Position numbers and translations under genes: made by a program
Shown: one piece after another, positions 53,040-63,081 of the stretch
How positions within the stretch are numbered: the first letter of the stretch is position 1
How the letters are laid out: each line of letters begins with the position of its first letter
Origin: Xanthomonas sp. DAR 34887
Lineage (GTDB): Bacteria; Pseudomonadota; Gammaproteobacteria; Xanthomonadales; Xanthomonadaceae
Length of the DNA: 64,000 nucleotides
Assembly (NCBI RefSeq): GCF_041245805.1
Contig: NZ_CP162490.1
Coordinates: forward strand, 3,945,001 to 4,009,000
Direction: 5' to 3'
Notes under the pieces: model-generated
The model's database searches: none
The model's input: the letters and a program-made list of their open reading frames with translations, nothing else
What the model was told of the DNA's origin: nothing

Positions 53040-54310
53040 GCCGGCCGCTGCGCCAGGCCGCGCTGGCCACGGGCTTGCTGGGCGCGCTCGCGTTGCCGGC
53101 CGGCGCCGCCGAGCGCGACTGGGTCGCGACCTGGCAGGCGAGTCCGCAGCCGCTGTGGGCCGCCGACTTCCCGTTCCCGACCCAGACCCCGTTCAACCTG
53201 TGGCGGCAGACCGTGCGCCAGGTGGCGCGGGTCAGCCTGGGCGGGGAGACGCTGCGGGTGGAACTGTCCAACGCCTACGGCCGCGAGCCGCTGCAGATCG
53301 GTGCCGCGCACCTGGCGCTGGCCGGTGACGGCGCGGCGATCGTGCCCGGTTCGGATCGCGAGCTGCGCTTCGGCGGACAGCGCGCGGTCACCATCCCGCC
53401 CGGCGCACCGGTGCTCAGCGATCCGGTCGCCCTGAGCGTGCCGGATCTGGCCCGGCTCAGCGTCAGCCTGTACCTGCCGCAGCCGACCGCGCCCTCCACC
53501 TTCCATTGGGAAGGGTTGCAGAGCGCCTGGCTGGCCGCAGGCGAGCGCACCGCGGACGCGGCGCTGGACGATGCCGCGGCGCTGCCGGTGCGGCTGTTCG
53601 TCAGCGGCATCCAGGTGCGCCGCGCCGACGCCGCCGGCGCGGTGGTGGCGCTGGGCGATTCGATCACCGACGGCGCCGCGTCCACCCCGGGCAGCGACCG
53701 GCGCTGGCCGGACCAGTTGGCCACGCGATTGGCAGCGCAGCGCGTGGCCGTGCTCAATGCCGGCATCTCCGGCGGCCGCGTGCTGCGCGACCGCATGGGC
53801 AGCAATGCGCTGGCGCGGCTGGATCGCGACGTGCTGGCGCAACCCGGGGTGCGCACCGTGGTGCTGCTGATCGGCATCAACGACATCAGCTGGTACGCCA
53901 CGCCGTTCGCGCCGAACGATGCGCCGGTCTCCGCGCAGGAGCTGATCGCCGGTTACCGGCAATTGCTGCAGCGTGCGCAGGCGCGCGGTCTGCGCGTGAT
54001 CGGCGCCACGCTGACGCCGTTCGAAGGCGCGTTGCCCGACACGCCGATCACTGGCTACTACAGCGCGGACAAGGAACGCGTGCGCCAGCAGGTCAATGCG
54101 TGGATACGCGATGGCAACGGTTTCGATGCGATCATCGATTTCGACGCCCTGCTCCGCGACCCCGCGCACCCCACCCGCATGCTGCCCGCGTTCGATTCCG
54201 GCGATCACCTGCACCCCGGCGATGCCGGCTACGCCGCCATGGCCGACGCCGCCGCGCGCGTGCTCGGCGACAACGCCGACCCGCATCGCGCCGCGGCTGC
54301 GCCCCGCTGA
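53036..54310 (+). CDS. Secreted SGNH/GDSL hydrolase
   Basis: The ATG overlaps the MFS stop (ATGA). The 424-aa product has a signal peptide (ALATGLLGALALPAGAAE) and the SGNH blocks: GDSITDGAAST (Ser), GIS.G (Gly), IGINDI (Asn) and the final DHLHPG (Asp, His). It is probably a periplasmic or secreted esterase. Substrate unknown. Confidence 0.88.
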   Translation: MSRPLRQAALATGLLGALALPAGAAERDWVATWQASPQPLWAADFPFPTQTPFNLWRQTVRQVARVSLGGETLRVELSNAYGREPLQIGAAHLALAGDGAAIVPGSDRELRFGGQRAVTIPPGAPVLSDPVALSVPDLARLSVSLYLPQPTAPSTFHWEGLQSAWLAAGERTADAALDDAAALPVRLFVSGIQVRRADAAGAVVALGDSITDGAASTPGSDRRWPDQLATRLAAQRVAVLNAGISGGRVLRDRMGSNALARLDRDVLAQPGVRTVVLLIGINDISWYATPFAPNDAPVSAQELIAGYRQLLQRAQARGLRVIGATLTPFEGALPDTPITGYYSADKERVRQQVNAWIRDGNGFDAIIDFDALLRDPAHPTRMLPAFDSGDHLHPGDAGYAAMADAAARVLGDNADPHRAAAAPR

Positions 54311-54349
54311 TCGCATCTCCCTTCCCTTCCCCACAGAGGAATCCTCACC

Positions 54350-55384
54350 ATGGAATACCGTCATCTCGGCGCCTCCGGCTTCAAGGTCCCCGTACTCAGT
54401 TTCGGCACCGGCACCTTCGCCGGCGCGGACTCCTTCTTCGCCTCCTGGGGCAATTCGGACGTGGACCAGGCGCGGCGCCTGATCGACATCTGCCTGGAGG
54501 CCGGGGTCAACCTGTTCGACAGCGCCGACATCTATTCCGGCGGCGCCGCCGAATCGGTGCTGGGCGCGGCGATCAAGGGCCGCCGCGACCAGGTGCTGAT
54601 CTCGACCAAGGCCACCTTCCGCTTCGACCGCGACGATCCGAACAGCGTCGGCTCCTCGCGCTTCCACCTGCTGCGCGCGGTCGATGCCGCGCTCAAGCGC
54701 CTGGGCACCGACTACATCGACCTGTTCCAGCTGCACGGCTTCGATGCGAAAACGCCGGTGGAAGAAACCCTGTCCACGCTCGACGACCTGGTCCGCGCCG
54801 GCAAGATCCGCTACCTGGGCGTATCCAATTTCTCCGGCTGGCACCTGATGAAGTCGCTGGCGGTGGCCGACCGCCATGGCTGGTCGCGCTATGTCGCCAA
54901 TCAGACCTACTACTCGCTGATCGGCCGCGACTACGAGGAAGAGCTGATGCCGCTGGGGCTGGACCAGGGCGTCGGCGCGGTGGTGTGGAGTCCGCTGGGC
55001 TGGGGCCGGCTGACCGGCAAGCTGCGCCGCGGCCAGCCGCTGCCGGACAGCAGCCGCCTGCACGACAAGAAGGTCACCGAGGCCGGCCCGCCGGTCGAGG
55101 ACGAGCGCCTGTACCGGGTGATCGACGCGCTCGAGGCGATCGCCGCCGAGACCGGCAAGAGCGTGCCGCAGATCGCGCTGAATTGGCTGCTGCAGCGGCC
55201 CACGGTGAGCAGCGTCATCATCGGCGCGCGCAACGAGGAACAGTTGCGGCAGAACCTGGGCGCGGTCGGCTGGAATCTCGATGCCGCGCAGGTGCAGCGG
55301 CTGGACGACGCCAGCGCGGTGGTGCCGCCGTACCCGTACTGGCATCAGCGCGGCTTCGCCGAACGCAATCCGCGGCCGGTCTGA
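54350..55384 (+). CDS. Aldo/keto reductase
   Basis: The 344-aa enzyme has the AKR tetrad: Asp in NLFDSADIYSGG, the Tyr in the same segment, Lys in LISTKATFRF and His in LFQLHGFDAKT. It uses NADPH to reduce a carbonyl. It lies 39 nt after the hydrolase gene. Confidence 0.92.
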   Translation: MEYRHLGASGFKVPVLSFGTGTFAGADSFFASWGNSDVDQARRLIDICLEAGVNLFDSADIYSGGAAESVLGAAIKGRRDQVLISTKATFRFDRDDPNSVGSSRFHLLRAVDAALKRLGTDYIDLFQLHGFDAKTPVEETLSTLDDLVRAGKIRYLGVSNFSGWHLMKSLAVADRHGWSRYVANQTYYSLIGRDYEEELMPLGLDQGVGAVVWSPLGWGRLTGKLRRGQPLPDSSRLHDKKVTEAGPPVEDERLYRVIDALEAIAAETGKSVPQIALNWLLQRPTVSSVIIGARNEEQLRQNLGAVGWNLDAAQVQRLDDASAVVPPYPYWHQRGFAERNPRPV

Positions 55385-55432
55385 GCGACCACCCCGCGCG
55401 CAATAACCGCTTCCCCCCTCTTGGAGACACCG

Positions 55433-56458
55433 ATGAAAGCCGTCGCCCTGACCCGCTACCTGCCGATCGACGATCCGCAGTCGCTGTTGGATACAGAATT
55501 GCCTACCCCGCCCACCGCCACCGGCTTCGACCTGCTGGTGCGGGTGGAAGCCGTTTCGGTCAATCCGGTCGACACCAAGGTGCGCGCGCCCAAGCCGCAG
55601 GTGGAAGCGCAGCCCAAGGTGCTGGGCTACGACGCCGCCGGCGTGGTCGAGGCGGTCGGCGACGAGGTCGAGGGCTTCGAGCCCGGCGACGAGGTCTATT
55701 ACGCCGGCGACATCACCCGTTCCGGCAGCAATGCGCAATACCAGTTGGTGGACGCGCGCATCGTCGCGCGCAAGCCGGCGACGCTGGATTTCGCGCAGGC
55801 CGCAGCGCTGCCGCTGACCACGCTGACCGCCTGGGAACTGCTGTTCCAGCGCATGCCGTTCGACTTCGACGACGAGCGCAACCGCGGCCGCCGGCTGCTG
55901 GTGATCGGCGGTGCCGGCGGGGTCGGCTCGATCGCGATCCAGCTGGCGCGGCACGCCGGCTTCGAGGTCATCGCCACCGCGTCGCGCCAGCAGACCCGCG
56001 ACTGGTGCCTGCAACTGGGCGCGCACCACGTGATCGACCATCGCCAGCCGTTGGCGCCACAGCTGCAGGCGCTGGGCATCGAACAGGTGGATGCGGCGCT
56101 GAACCTCGCCGACACCGATCGCTACTGGGACGCGCTCGGCGAACTGATCGCGCCGCAGGGTCACGTCGGCCTGATCGTGGAACCGGCCGGGGCCTTGCGC
56201 ATCGGCGATCCGTACAAGGCCAAGTGCATCGGCATCCACTGGGAAATGATGTTCGCGCGGGCGCGCTTCAAGACCGCCGACATGATCGAGCAGCACCGCA
56301 TCCTGGCGCGCGCCGCCAGCCTGATCGACGCCGGCGCGCTGCGCACCACCCTGACCGAGACGCTGGCGCCGATCGACGCGGCCAATCTGCGCGAGGCGCA
56401 CCGGCGCCTGGAATCGGGCAGCACCATCGGCAAGCTGGCGCTGGTTGGCTGGGGCTGA
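55433..56458 (+). CDS. MDR-family alcohol dehydrogenase/quinone reductase-like protein
   Basis: The 341-aa product has the MDR N-terminal fold (VRVEAVSVNPVDTKVRAPKP) and NAD(P)-binding motif VIGGAGGVGSIAIQLARHAG. The zinc ligands of classical ADH are absent, as in quinone oxidoreductase-like zinc-free members. Last gene of the operon; the tetrad of genes suggests detoxification or carbonyl metabolism. Confidence 0.88.
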   Translation: MKAVALTRYLPIDDPQSLLDTELPTPPTATGFDLLVRVEAVSVNPVDTKVRAPKPQVEAQPKVLGYDAAGVVEAVGDEVEGFEPGDEVYYAGDITRSGSNAQYQLVDARIVARKPATLDFAQAAALPLTTLTAWELLFQRMPFDFDDERNRGRRLLVIGGAGGVGSIAIQLARHAGFEVIATASRQQTRDWCLQLGAHHVIDHRQPLAPQLQALGIEQVDAALNLADTDRYWDALGELIAPQGHVGLIVEPAGALRIGDPYKAKCIGIHWEMMFARARFKTADMIEQHRILARAASLIDAGALRTTLTETLAPIDAANLREAHRRLESGSTIGKLALVGWG

Positions 56459-56610
56459 AACGCGTTTCGGAATGCCTGCGCCGGTCGTGATGCAACGGCC
56501 GCGCAGACGGATCGATCGGCGACGTCCGCAGGCAGACGGCACGGCACGCGGCCGCGCGCCGAACGCACCCCGAGCGCGGCCATAGACCATGGCCGCGCCG
56601 GGGCCGGCGC

Positions 56611-57666
56611 TTATTCGACCGACACGGTGCCCGAGCGCGGATAGACGCGATAGATGCGGTTGTTGCTGTTGGAGCGGATGCGGATCTCGTCGCCTGCCAC
56701 GCCGTCGAGATTGGCGTAGCCGAGCAGCGTCCACGACGTGCCGAAGCTGCCGGCACCGTTGATGGTCTGCAGGGTACCGCTGGCCGGACGCAGGATCAGC
56801 AGGTTGCCGCTGCCGCCGCCCTGCGCCATCGCGACCTCGTTGCCGGCCGCGCCATCGAGGTCGCGCACGCCGTTTTCCAGGGTCGCGTACTGGCTGCCGA
56901 TCCAGTAGCTGTTCAATGCGCCCGATTTCAGCGAATAGATCTTCACCTCGCTGGGCAGCGCGAGCAGCAGCTCGGCGCCGGCGACGCCATTCATGTCGCT
57001 GGCGCAGTTGGCGATGTCGGCGCAGATCTTCCAGTTGGTGCCGTTGGTGACCCAGGTCGTGCGCAGTCCCGCGTTGCGGCCATAGACCACCAGGTTGCTG
57101 CCGGCTTCCAGCGGAATCTCGCTGCCGGGCAAGCCGTCCATGTCGGCGACGGCGCCGGCGACGACCCGCGAGGCGGTGCCGATGTAGTGATCGGTGATGC
57201 TGCCGTTCCTGGGATAGACGATGCGCAGCAGGGTCGGCGTGGTGATCGCGATCTCGTTGCCGGCGATGGCGTCCACGTCGGCGAAGGCGCCGATGTCCCA
57301 GGTGCCGGCGCCGATGTAGATGGCCGCGGTGGTGCGCGCGTAATGCTTGACGATGGTGAGCTGGGTGCCCTGCTTGAGCACCACCTCCGCGCCAGGCGAT
57401 CCGTCCACATCGGTGACGGCGGCCAGCGTCCAGTAGGTATTGCTCAGCGGATAGCGGGTGGCCGTATTGCCGCTGACCACATTGATTTCGCTGTAGCCGT
57501 TGCATACCGCTTCCAGGGTGCCGTTGCCGTCCAGGTCGGCGGTCTGCATCAATTCGCCGTAATAGGCGGTCGAGGTGCTGCACGACTGCGCGACGGCCAG
57601 GACAGGCGCGGCCGCGACAGCGGCCATGAACAGCGCGAAGCCCACGTTTCGGATCGGATGGCGCAT
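56611..57666 (-). CDS. Secreted FG-GAP/VCBS-like repeat protein
   Basis: The 351-aa product has a signal peptide (ALFMAAVAAAPVLAVAQ) and about seven repeats with a DxDGxxGxE core: DLDGNGTLEAV, DVDGSPGAEVV, DVDAIAGNEIAI, DMDGLPGSEIPL, DMNGVAGAELLL, DLDGAAGNEVAM and NLDGVAGDEIRI. The aspartates could bind calcium. A beta-propeller like integrin FG-GAP is likely. Function unknown; secreted or surface-exposed. Confidence 0.82.
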   Translation of the reverse strand: MRHPIRNVGFALFMAAVAAAPVLAVAQSCSTSTAYYGELMQTADLDGNGTLEAVCNGYSEINVVSGNTATRYPLSNTYWTLAAVTDVDGSPGAEVVLKQGTQLTIVKHYARTTAAIYIGAGTWDIGAFADVDAIAGNEIAITTPTLLRIVYPRNGSITDHYIGTASRVVAGAVADMDGLPGSEIPLEAGSNLVVYGRNAGLRTTWVTNGTNWKICADIANCASDMNGVAGAELLLALPSEVKIYSLKSGALNSYWIGSQYATLENGVRDLDGAAGNEVAMAQGGGSGNLLILRPASGTLQTINGAGSFGTSWTLLGYANLDGVAGDEIRIRSNSNNRIYRVYPRSGTVSVE

Positions 57667-57927
57667 GGGAACCTCCAGTCAGGGGACAGGCCGGCGACGG
57701 CCGCGGAGCCGATGCGGGAATGCCGCATCCAGGCCACCGACGATGACGAAGGACGACGCGCCTCCCCCGCCGCCGGCGCTGGACAAAACCCGTTTCTGGG
57801 ATTGCCATCGTGTGCCTGGCGTTCGCGGTGCAGGACCGCGCCGTCAGCCGCAGGACCGCGCGCCCTCTTGCCGTAGCCCGGATTTCGCGTCACCCTGCGC
57901 GCTTCCGTACGCCAGCGTATCCAAGCC

Positions 57928-59973
57928 ATGTCGCCCGCCTCCGGCCAGCCCCACCCATCCCCCGCCTACCCGCACCTGTTCGCTCCGCTCGACCTGGGCT
58001 TCACCCAATTGCGCAACCGGGTGCTGATGGGCTCGATGCACACCGGCCTGGAGGATCGCGCGCGCGACTTCCCCAAGCTGGCCGCGTACTTCGCCGAGCG
58101 CGCCGCCGGCGGCGCCGGACTGATCGTCACCGGCGGCTTCGCGCCGAACGTGGTCGGCTGGCTGAAGCCGTTCGGCGGCAAGCTGTCGTGGCCGTGGGAA
58201 GTGCGCCCGCACCGCCAGGTCACCCGGGCGGTGCACGCGCATGGCGCCAAGATCTGCCTGCAGCTGCTGCATGCCGGGCGCTACGCCTACCACCCGCTGT
58301 CGGTGGCGCCATCGAAGCTGAAGGCGCCGATCAACCCGTTCACCCCGCGCGCCCTGTCCGCACGCGGGGTCGAGCGCCAGATCGGCGCCTACGCGCGCGC
58401 CGCGCGGCTGGCGCGCGAGGCCGGCTACGACGGCGTGGAAGTGATGGGCTCGGAAGGCTATCTGATCAACGAGTTCGTGGCCCCGCGCAGCAATCGCCGC
58501 GACGATGCCTGGGGCGGCGACGCGAGCAGGCGCATGCGCTTTGCTGTGGAGATCGTGCGCCAGATCCGCGAAGCCTGCGGACCCGACTTCATCATCATCT
58601 ACCGGCTGTCGCTGGTGGACCTGGTCGAGGACGGCAGCGACTGGCAGGAGATCGTGGCGCAGGCGCAGGCGATCGAAGCGGCCGGCGCGACGCTGATCAA
58701 CTCCGGCATCGGCTGGCATGAAGCGCGCGTGCCGACCATCGCCACCTCGGTGCCGCGCGCCGTGTTCGCCGGCGTTACCGCCAAGCTCAAGCCGCATGTG
58801 CGGGTGCCGCTGATCGCCACCAACCGCATCAACATGCCCGACGTTGCTGAGCGCATCCTCGCCGGCGGCGGTGCCGACATGGTGTCGCTGGCGCGCCCGC
58901 TGCTGGCCGATCCGCAATGGCCGAACAAGGCGCGGCGCGGCCAGGCGCAGGCGATCAACACCTGCATCGCCTGCAACCAGGCGTGCCTGGACCACGTGTT
59001 CGAGAACAAGACCGCCAGTTGCCTGGTCAATCCGCGCGCCGCGGCCGAGACCGAACTGAACTACCTGCCCACGACGGCGCCCAAGCGCGTCGCCGTGGTC
59101 GGCGCCGGCCCGGCCGGACTGGCCTGCGCCACGGTGGCCGCCGAACGCGGTCATCGCGTCACCCTGTTCGACAGCGCCGCGGAGATCGGCGGCCAGTTCA
59201 ACGTGGCCAAGCGCATTCCCGGCAAGGAAGAATTCCACGAGACGCTGCGTTACTTCCGCCACCAGCTCGAGGCCACCGGCGTGGACCTGCGCCTGCACAC
59301 CACTGCAGACGCGGCGCTGCTGGCCGATTTCGACGAGGTGGTGCTGGCCACCGGCATCGTGCCGCGTGCGGTGGAGTTCCCCGGCGCCGATCACCCCAAC
59401 GTGGTCAGTTATCTCGATGTACTGCAGGGCCGGGTGCAAGCGGCGGACAAGGTCGCGATCATCGGCGCCGGCGGCATCGGTTTCGATGTCGGCGAATTCC
59501 TGGTCCATGCCGGCGAGTCCACCGCGCTGGACCCGGCACGGTGGATGGCCGAGTGGGGCGTGGATCCGCAGTTCGAGACACGCGGCGCGTTGCGCAAGCC
59601 GCAGCCGGAAGCGCCGGCGCGCAAGGTGTGGCTGCTGCAGCGCAGTGCCGGCCGTCCCGGCGCGCGCCTGGGCAAGACCACCGGCTGGATCCACCGCGCC
59701 ACGCTGAAGGCCAAGGGCGTGACCATGCTCGGCGGGGTCGAGTACCTGGGCATGGACGACGCCGGCCTGCGCATCCGCGTGGACGGCACCGAACAGTTGC
59801 TGCCGGTCGGCACCGTGGTGGTCTGCGCCGGCCAGGAGCCGCGGCGCGACTTGCACGATGCGCTGCAGGCGGCCGGTCGCAAGGTGCATCTGATCGGCGG
59901 CGCGGACGTCGCCGCGGAACTGGATGCCAAGCGCGCCATCGCCCAGGGCAGCCGCCTGGCGGCGCAGTTGTAG
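57928..59973 (+). CDS. fadH: 2,4-dienoyl-CoA reductase (FadH-like)
   Basis: The 681-aa enzyme has an Old Yellow Enzyme-type FMN barrel (residues 1-330, LFAPLDLGFTQLRNRVLMGS), the [4Fe-4S] cysteines in CIACNQACLDHVF and SCLVNP, and C-terminal FAD and NADPH domains (VAVVGAGPAGLACATVAAER, VAIIGAGGIGFDVGEFLV). It reduces dienoyl-CoA in breakdown of unsaturated fatty acids. Confidence 0.93.
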   Translation: MSPASGQPHPSPAYPHLFAPLDLGFTQLRNRVLMGSMHTGLEDRARDFPKLAAYFAERAAGGAGLIVTGGFAPNVVGWLKPFGGKLSWPWEVRPHRQVTRAVHAHGAKICLQLLHAGRYAYHPLSVAPSKLKAPINPFTPRALSARGVERQIGAYARAARLAREAGYDGVEVMGSEGYLINEFVAPRSNRRDDAWGGDASRRMRFAVEIVRQIREACGPDFIIIYRLSLVDLVEDGSDWQEIVAQAQAIEAAGATLINSGIGWHEARVPTIATSVPRAVFAGVTAKLKPHVRVPLIATNRINMPDVAERILAGGGADMVSLARPLLADPQWPNKARRGQAQAINTCIACNQACLDHVFENKTASCLVNPRAAAETELNYLPTTAPKRVAVVGAGPAGLACATVAAERGHRVTLFDSAAEIGGQFNVAKRIPGKEEFHETLRYFRHQLEATGVDLRLHTTADAALLADFDEVVLATGIVPRAVEFPGADHPNVVSYLDVLQGRVQAADKVAIIGAGGIGFDVGEFLVHAGESTALDPARWMAEWGVDPQFETRGALRKPQPEAPARKVWLLQRSAGRPGARLGKTTGWIHRATLKAKGVTMLGGVEYLGMDDAGLRIRVDGTEQLLPVGTVVVCAGQEPRRDLHDALQAAGRKVHLIGGADVAAELDAKRAIAQGSRLAAQL

Positions 59974-59979
59974 GCGCGC

Positions 59980-60384
59980 CTACCTGGAACAGGGAAACGG
60001 CGCGCGCAACGCCTGGATCACCGCGAGCGAGGCGCGCTGTCGCAACTGCGCCGGCGGCAACGCGCTGAGCGCGGTGTACACGCGATCGGCCAGTTCGTGC
60101 TGCAGTACCCCGGCACCGGCGCACCACTGCACGCGTTCGGTGCCATCGGCGACGCCGGCGATGTAGAACTTCGCCGCTGCGCTGTCCTGGCGGCGACGGC
60201 ATTCGGCCCGTTGCGGCTCCAGCCCGGCAACGGCATCCGGATCGCCCTTGAGCAGATGCAGCAAGCGCATCCCGGAGAGTTAATGGACATCGGCATCCGC
60301 CGTCTGCGCAGGCGCCGCCAGTGCAGGCGGCGCGCCCCAAGCCGCCAGGCAAAGCGCGAACAGAAACAAAATGCGCAGTGACAT
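59980..60384 (-). pseudogene. Small secreted-protein gene interrupted by an in-frame TAA
   Basis: The ATG at 60384 has a perfect AGGAGG ribosome binding site and encodes a signal peptide (MSLRILFLFALCLAAWGAPP) up to residue 34, where TAA (60282-60280) stops it. The same frame continues without another stop to 59980 for 100 more codons with plausible mature-protein sequence (LLHLLKGDPDAVAGLEPQRA, FYIAGVADGTERVQWC). A CAA-to-TAA change would explain it. An internal ATG at 60270 has no good ribosome binding site and would lack the signal peptide. Confidence 0.7.
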
Positions 60385-60486
60385 GAACACCTCCTCCGAG
60401 GGCCCGAACCGCTGCGCCCGATCCTAGCAGCACCGATCCGCACGCCGGACTCGGTGCTGTCGCATCGCACCGCTATAAGGCGTCAG

Positions 60487-61803
60487 ATGCACCGGACTTC
60501 GCCCGCCTCGCCCGCATTGCCTGCGCTGCCGCGCACGGCCCTGGCCGCGTATGCCTGCGCGCATTTCGGCAAGAGCCTGCTGTGGTACGCCGGCGAACTG
60601 CTGCTGATCTATTCGCTGACCGAACACGCAGGATTGCATGCGGTCGCCGCCGGGCTGGTGCTGGCGCTGGGCCTGCTGGTCAGCGCAGCGATCGGTCTCG
60701 GCGCCGGCTGCAGTCTGCGCCGGCGATTGCGCGAGATGGTCAGTGCCGGGCACCTGCAATGGCTCGGCCTGAGCGCGGCCGCGCTGGCGCTGCTGCTGGT
60801 GTTCGCCGCGCCGCTGCTGCCGGCGCCGCTGCGGTTGGGCTACGTCTTGGTGCTCAGCCTGCTGTTCCGCATCGCCTACGCCGTCTGCGACGTGGCGCAG
60901 AACACCTTGCTGAGCCTGGTGCGTTGGCCATGGCGCGGCCACGACGGCGCCAGCGCGTTGCGCCTGGCCGGCAGCGGTATCGCGGCGCTGCTTGTCAGCA
61001 TGATGATTGGCGCGATGCTGGCGCGCGGCGCCGACGGCGCGGCCTTCGCGCTGCAGTCCTGCGCCTTGTTGGCCGCGGTGGCGATGGTGTGCGCATGGCA
61101 GCTGCGACGCGCGCTGCGACGCGATGGCGTACCGCCTCCACGCGCCGACGCCGACGCGCCGACAAGCACCGGGCCGACGCCGCGCTGGCGCGCGATTCCC
61201 TGGCAACCATTGCTGCTGATCGCCGCGCTCTCGTTGACCCTGCCCACCTTCACCAAACTGGCGCCGTACGTGGCCGCCTATGGCCTGCTGTCGCCAGGCT
61301 GGGGCAGCGCGGTACTGATCGCCTATGCGCTGGGATCGGTGCTGGTGCAGCCGCTGGCGGCGCGGCTGGGTCGGCGGCATTCGCCGCACCAGCGGCTGGC
61401 GAGGCTCGGCGCGGCGCTGCTGTTGAGCGCATCGCTGTTCGCGCTGGCGCTGCCGGCGATGCCGCAGTGGAGCCTGCTGGCGGCCGCGGCCATCGGCGCG
61501 ATCGGCGGCAGCGGCGGCCAGCTGGTGTGGGCCTGGCACGCGCAATTGACCGCCAAGCGCGCGGTCGCCGAGCATGCGCTGTGCTTCGCCGCCCTGGTGG
61601 CCAGCGCGCAGGTGGCGCTGGCCGTCGGCATCGCCGCGATCGGACTGTTGCTGGGAGCGATGGACTATCGCGCCAGCCATTGCGAATTGCTGCGCTGGGC
61701 GATGGCCGCCGGCCCGCTGGCCTGCAGCGCATTGTGTCTGCTGTTGGCATTGCTGGCCGGACAGCGACCGCTCTGGCGGAGAACACGCGCTGCGACAGCG
61801 TGA
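60487..61803 (+). CDS. MFS-type membrane transporter
   Basis: The 438-aa product has 12 predicted TM helices; LLWYAGELLLIYSLTEHAGL and VRWPWRGHDGASALRLAGSG are recognisable. The pattern is like the GPH/MFS_2 sugar-cation symporter group, but the assignment is not firm. Start ATG at 60487 is preferred over an in-frame upstream codon at 60454. Substrate unknown. Confidence 0.78.
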   Translation: MHRTSPASPALPALPRTALAAYACAHFGKSLLWYAGELLLIYSLTEHAGLHAVAAGLVLALGLLVSAAIGLGAGCSLRRRLREMVSAGHLQWLGLSAAALALLLVFAAPLLPAPLRLGYVLVLSLLFRIAYAVCDVAQNTLLSLVRWPWRGHDGASALRLAGSGIAALLVSMMIGAMLARGADGAAFALQSCALLAAVAMVCAWQLRRALRRDGVPPPRADADAPTSTGPTPRWRAIPWQPLLLIAALSLTLPTFTKLAPYVAAYGLLSPGWGSAVLIAYALGSVLVQPLAARLGRRHSPHQRLARLGAALLLSASLFALALPAMPQWSLLAAAAIGAIGGSGGQLVWAWHAQLTAKRAVAEHALCFAALVASAQVALAVGIAAIGLLLGAMDYRASHCELLRWAMAAGPLACSALCLLLALLAGQRPLWRRTRAATA

Positions 61804-62541
61804 GCGATCACCGGATGCCCTCGCCCACATCGCGCCGCAAAGCATGCACACGCCGTTGTCGCTCACCGCACCCGGGCAAGATGCATTGCATGCATTGAAT
61901 GGTGCGCTGACGACGCCCCACGTTTCCGCAGCGCACACGATCCAGCGATCGGCCGGCCGCGCTGCGATGCTGCCCGCACTGCAGAAGTCGATGGCTACAC
62001 CACGTGCAACGCGGTGCACGCAGATGTTCGCCGCGCCAAGGCTCAAACCCACGCCACGCATTTCAGCGTCGGATGCATCGGTATCCGAATCGTTACGCGC
62101 AGCAAACGGCGGCCGTCGATGCGACTTCCACCTGCGGCGAATGCCCGCGAGCAAGCATCGCTAGGCAATCATTTCTAAACGCACAATGTCGCCTCTCGGT
62201 GCGATGGAACCCATCGCGCATGCCACCGGGCAGCAGAACGCGATGCACGCATCGCGCGCCGTCTCTTCGTTTTCACACGTCATGTGGGGCGCAACGACGC
62301 TGCACCGCAACAGAGAGAGCGTGAACCCTGTCAACCACCCAGGTTCAGTTGCGATTGTGGAAGCGGCGCCTATTGTGCGCGCCACTTCGATCCGCCCATC
62401 TTGGCGGATCCGCCGGCCTCCAGATTGCGCCGGCACCCGGGCGGCCCGTGACAGGCCGCCTCCCCATGACGCCAAGCCGCATCGCTTTGCCGCGCCACCC
62501 GGTGCAGCCCCGATGACGGCCCATACGGAGCAAGGAGTTAT
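61804..62541. other. Intergenic region without a supported gene
   Basis: These 738 bases hold open frames on both strands, but none has a good start or protein-like composition. A GC-rich inverted pair (ATCCGCC/GGCGGAT) lies near 62391-62410. The last bases contain the ribosome binding site AAGGAG for the next gene. Confidence 0.6.
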
Positions 62542-63003
62542 ATGAAACTGGCCTGGATACTCTGGCTTTCGCAACTGTTGCCGCAACCCGCCGCCGATTC
62601 GCTGTGTTTGAGCACCACCGTTTACCTGGAAGCGCGCGATCAGACGCTGCGCGGCCAGCAGGCGGTCGCCGAAGTGGCGCTGCGGCGCCTGGACAGCGGC
62701 CTGTGGGGCAATTCGATGTGCCAGGTGGTCACCGCGCGCAAGCAGTTCGCGCCAGGGCTTGTGAAACCCGGCACCGAACTGAAGAACGACGACGCCTGGG
62801 CCGATGCGGTCAATGTCGCCTTCGCCGCCGAGCGCAACTGGGCGCTGCCGCAGGGCCAGCGCAAGGAGATCGTGCCTGGCGCCAGCCACTTCGCCGCGCA
62901 TGCGATCGCCAGCCCGAGCTGGCGCAATGCCTACCAGGTGGCGACGATCGGCGACCACACGTTCTACCGCGTGCAGAAACTGCGGCCGCGCAACGCTTCC
63001 TGA
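62542..63003 (+). CDS. SleB-like cell wall hydrolase
   Basis: The ATG follows AAGGAGTTAT. The 153-aa product has a short hydrophobic N-terminus and the Hydrolase_2 (SleB) fold motifs TVYLEARDQTLRGQQAVAEV (catalytic Glu), SMCQVVTARKQFAPG and GASHFAAHAI. It would cut peptidoglycan. Signal peptide is weak; it may be exported by a non-classical route or act on the inner face. Confidence 0.8.
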   Translation: MKLAWILWLSQLLPQPAADSLCLSTTVYLEARDQTLRGQQAVAEVALRRLDSGLWGNSMCQVVTARKQFAPGLVKPGTELKNDDAWADAVNVAFAAERNWALPQGQRKEIVPGASHFAAHAIASPSWRNAYQVATIGDHTFYRVQKLRPRNAS

Positions 63004-63034
63004 GCGGCTGACGCGGCGCTATCGCCAACCGCAC

Positions 63035-63063
63035 GAAGGGCCGGGTACGCTTCCCGGCCCTTT
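63035..63063 (+). terminator. Rho-independent terminator
   Basis: AAGGGCCGGG and CCCGGCCCTT pair with a 7-nt loop, followed by TTTG. It separates the SleB-like gene from the GST gene. Confidence 0.85.
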
Positions 63064-63081
63064 GTTCGTGCGGAGTCCGCA

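Noticed and set aside
52508..57808. 1766-codon minus-strand open frame
   Set aside because: Shadow of the MFS-GDSL-AKR-MDR operon on the other strand; no domain and no ribosome binding site.
62186..62545. 119-aa plus-strand frame before the SleB-like gene
   Set aside because: Mixed-composition translation with no start signal; the ribosome binding site at its end belongs to the 62542 gene.
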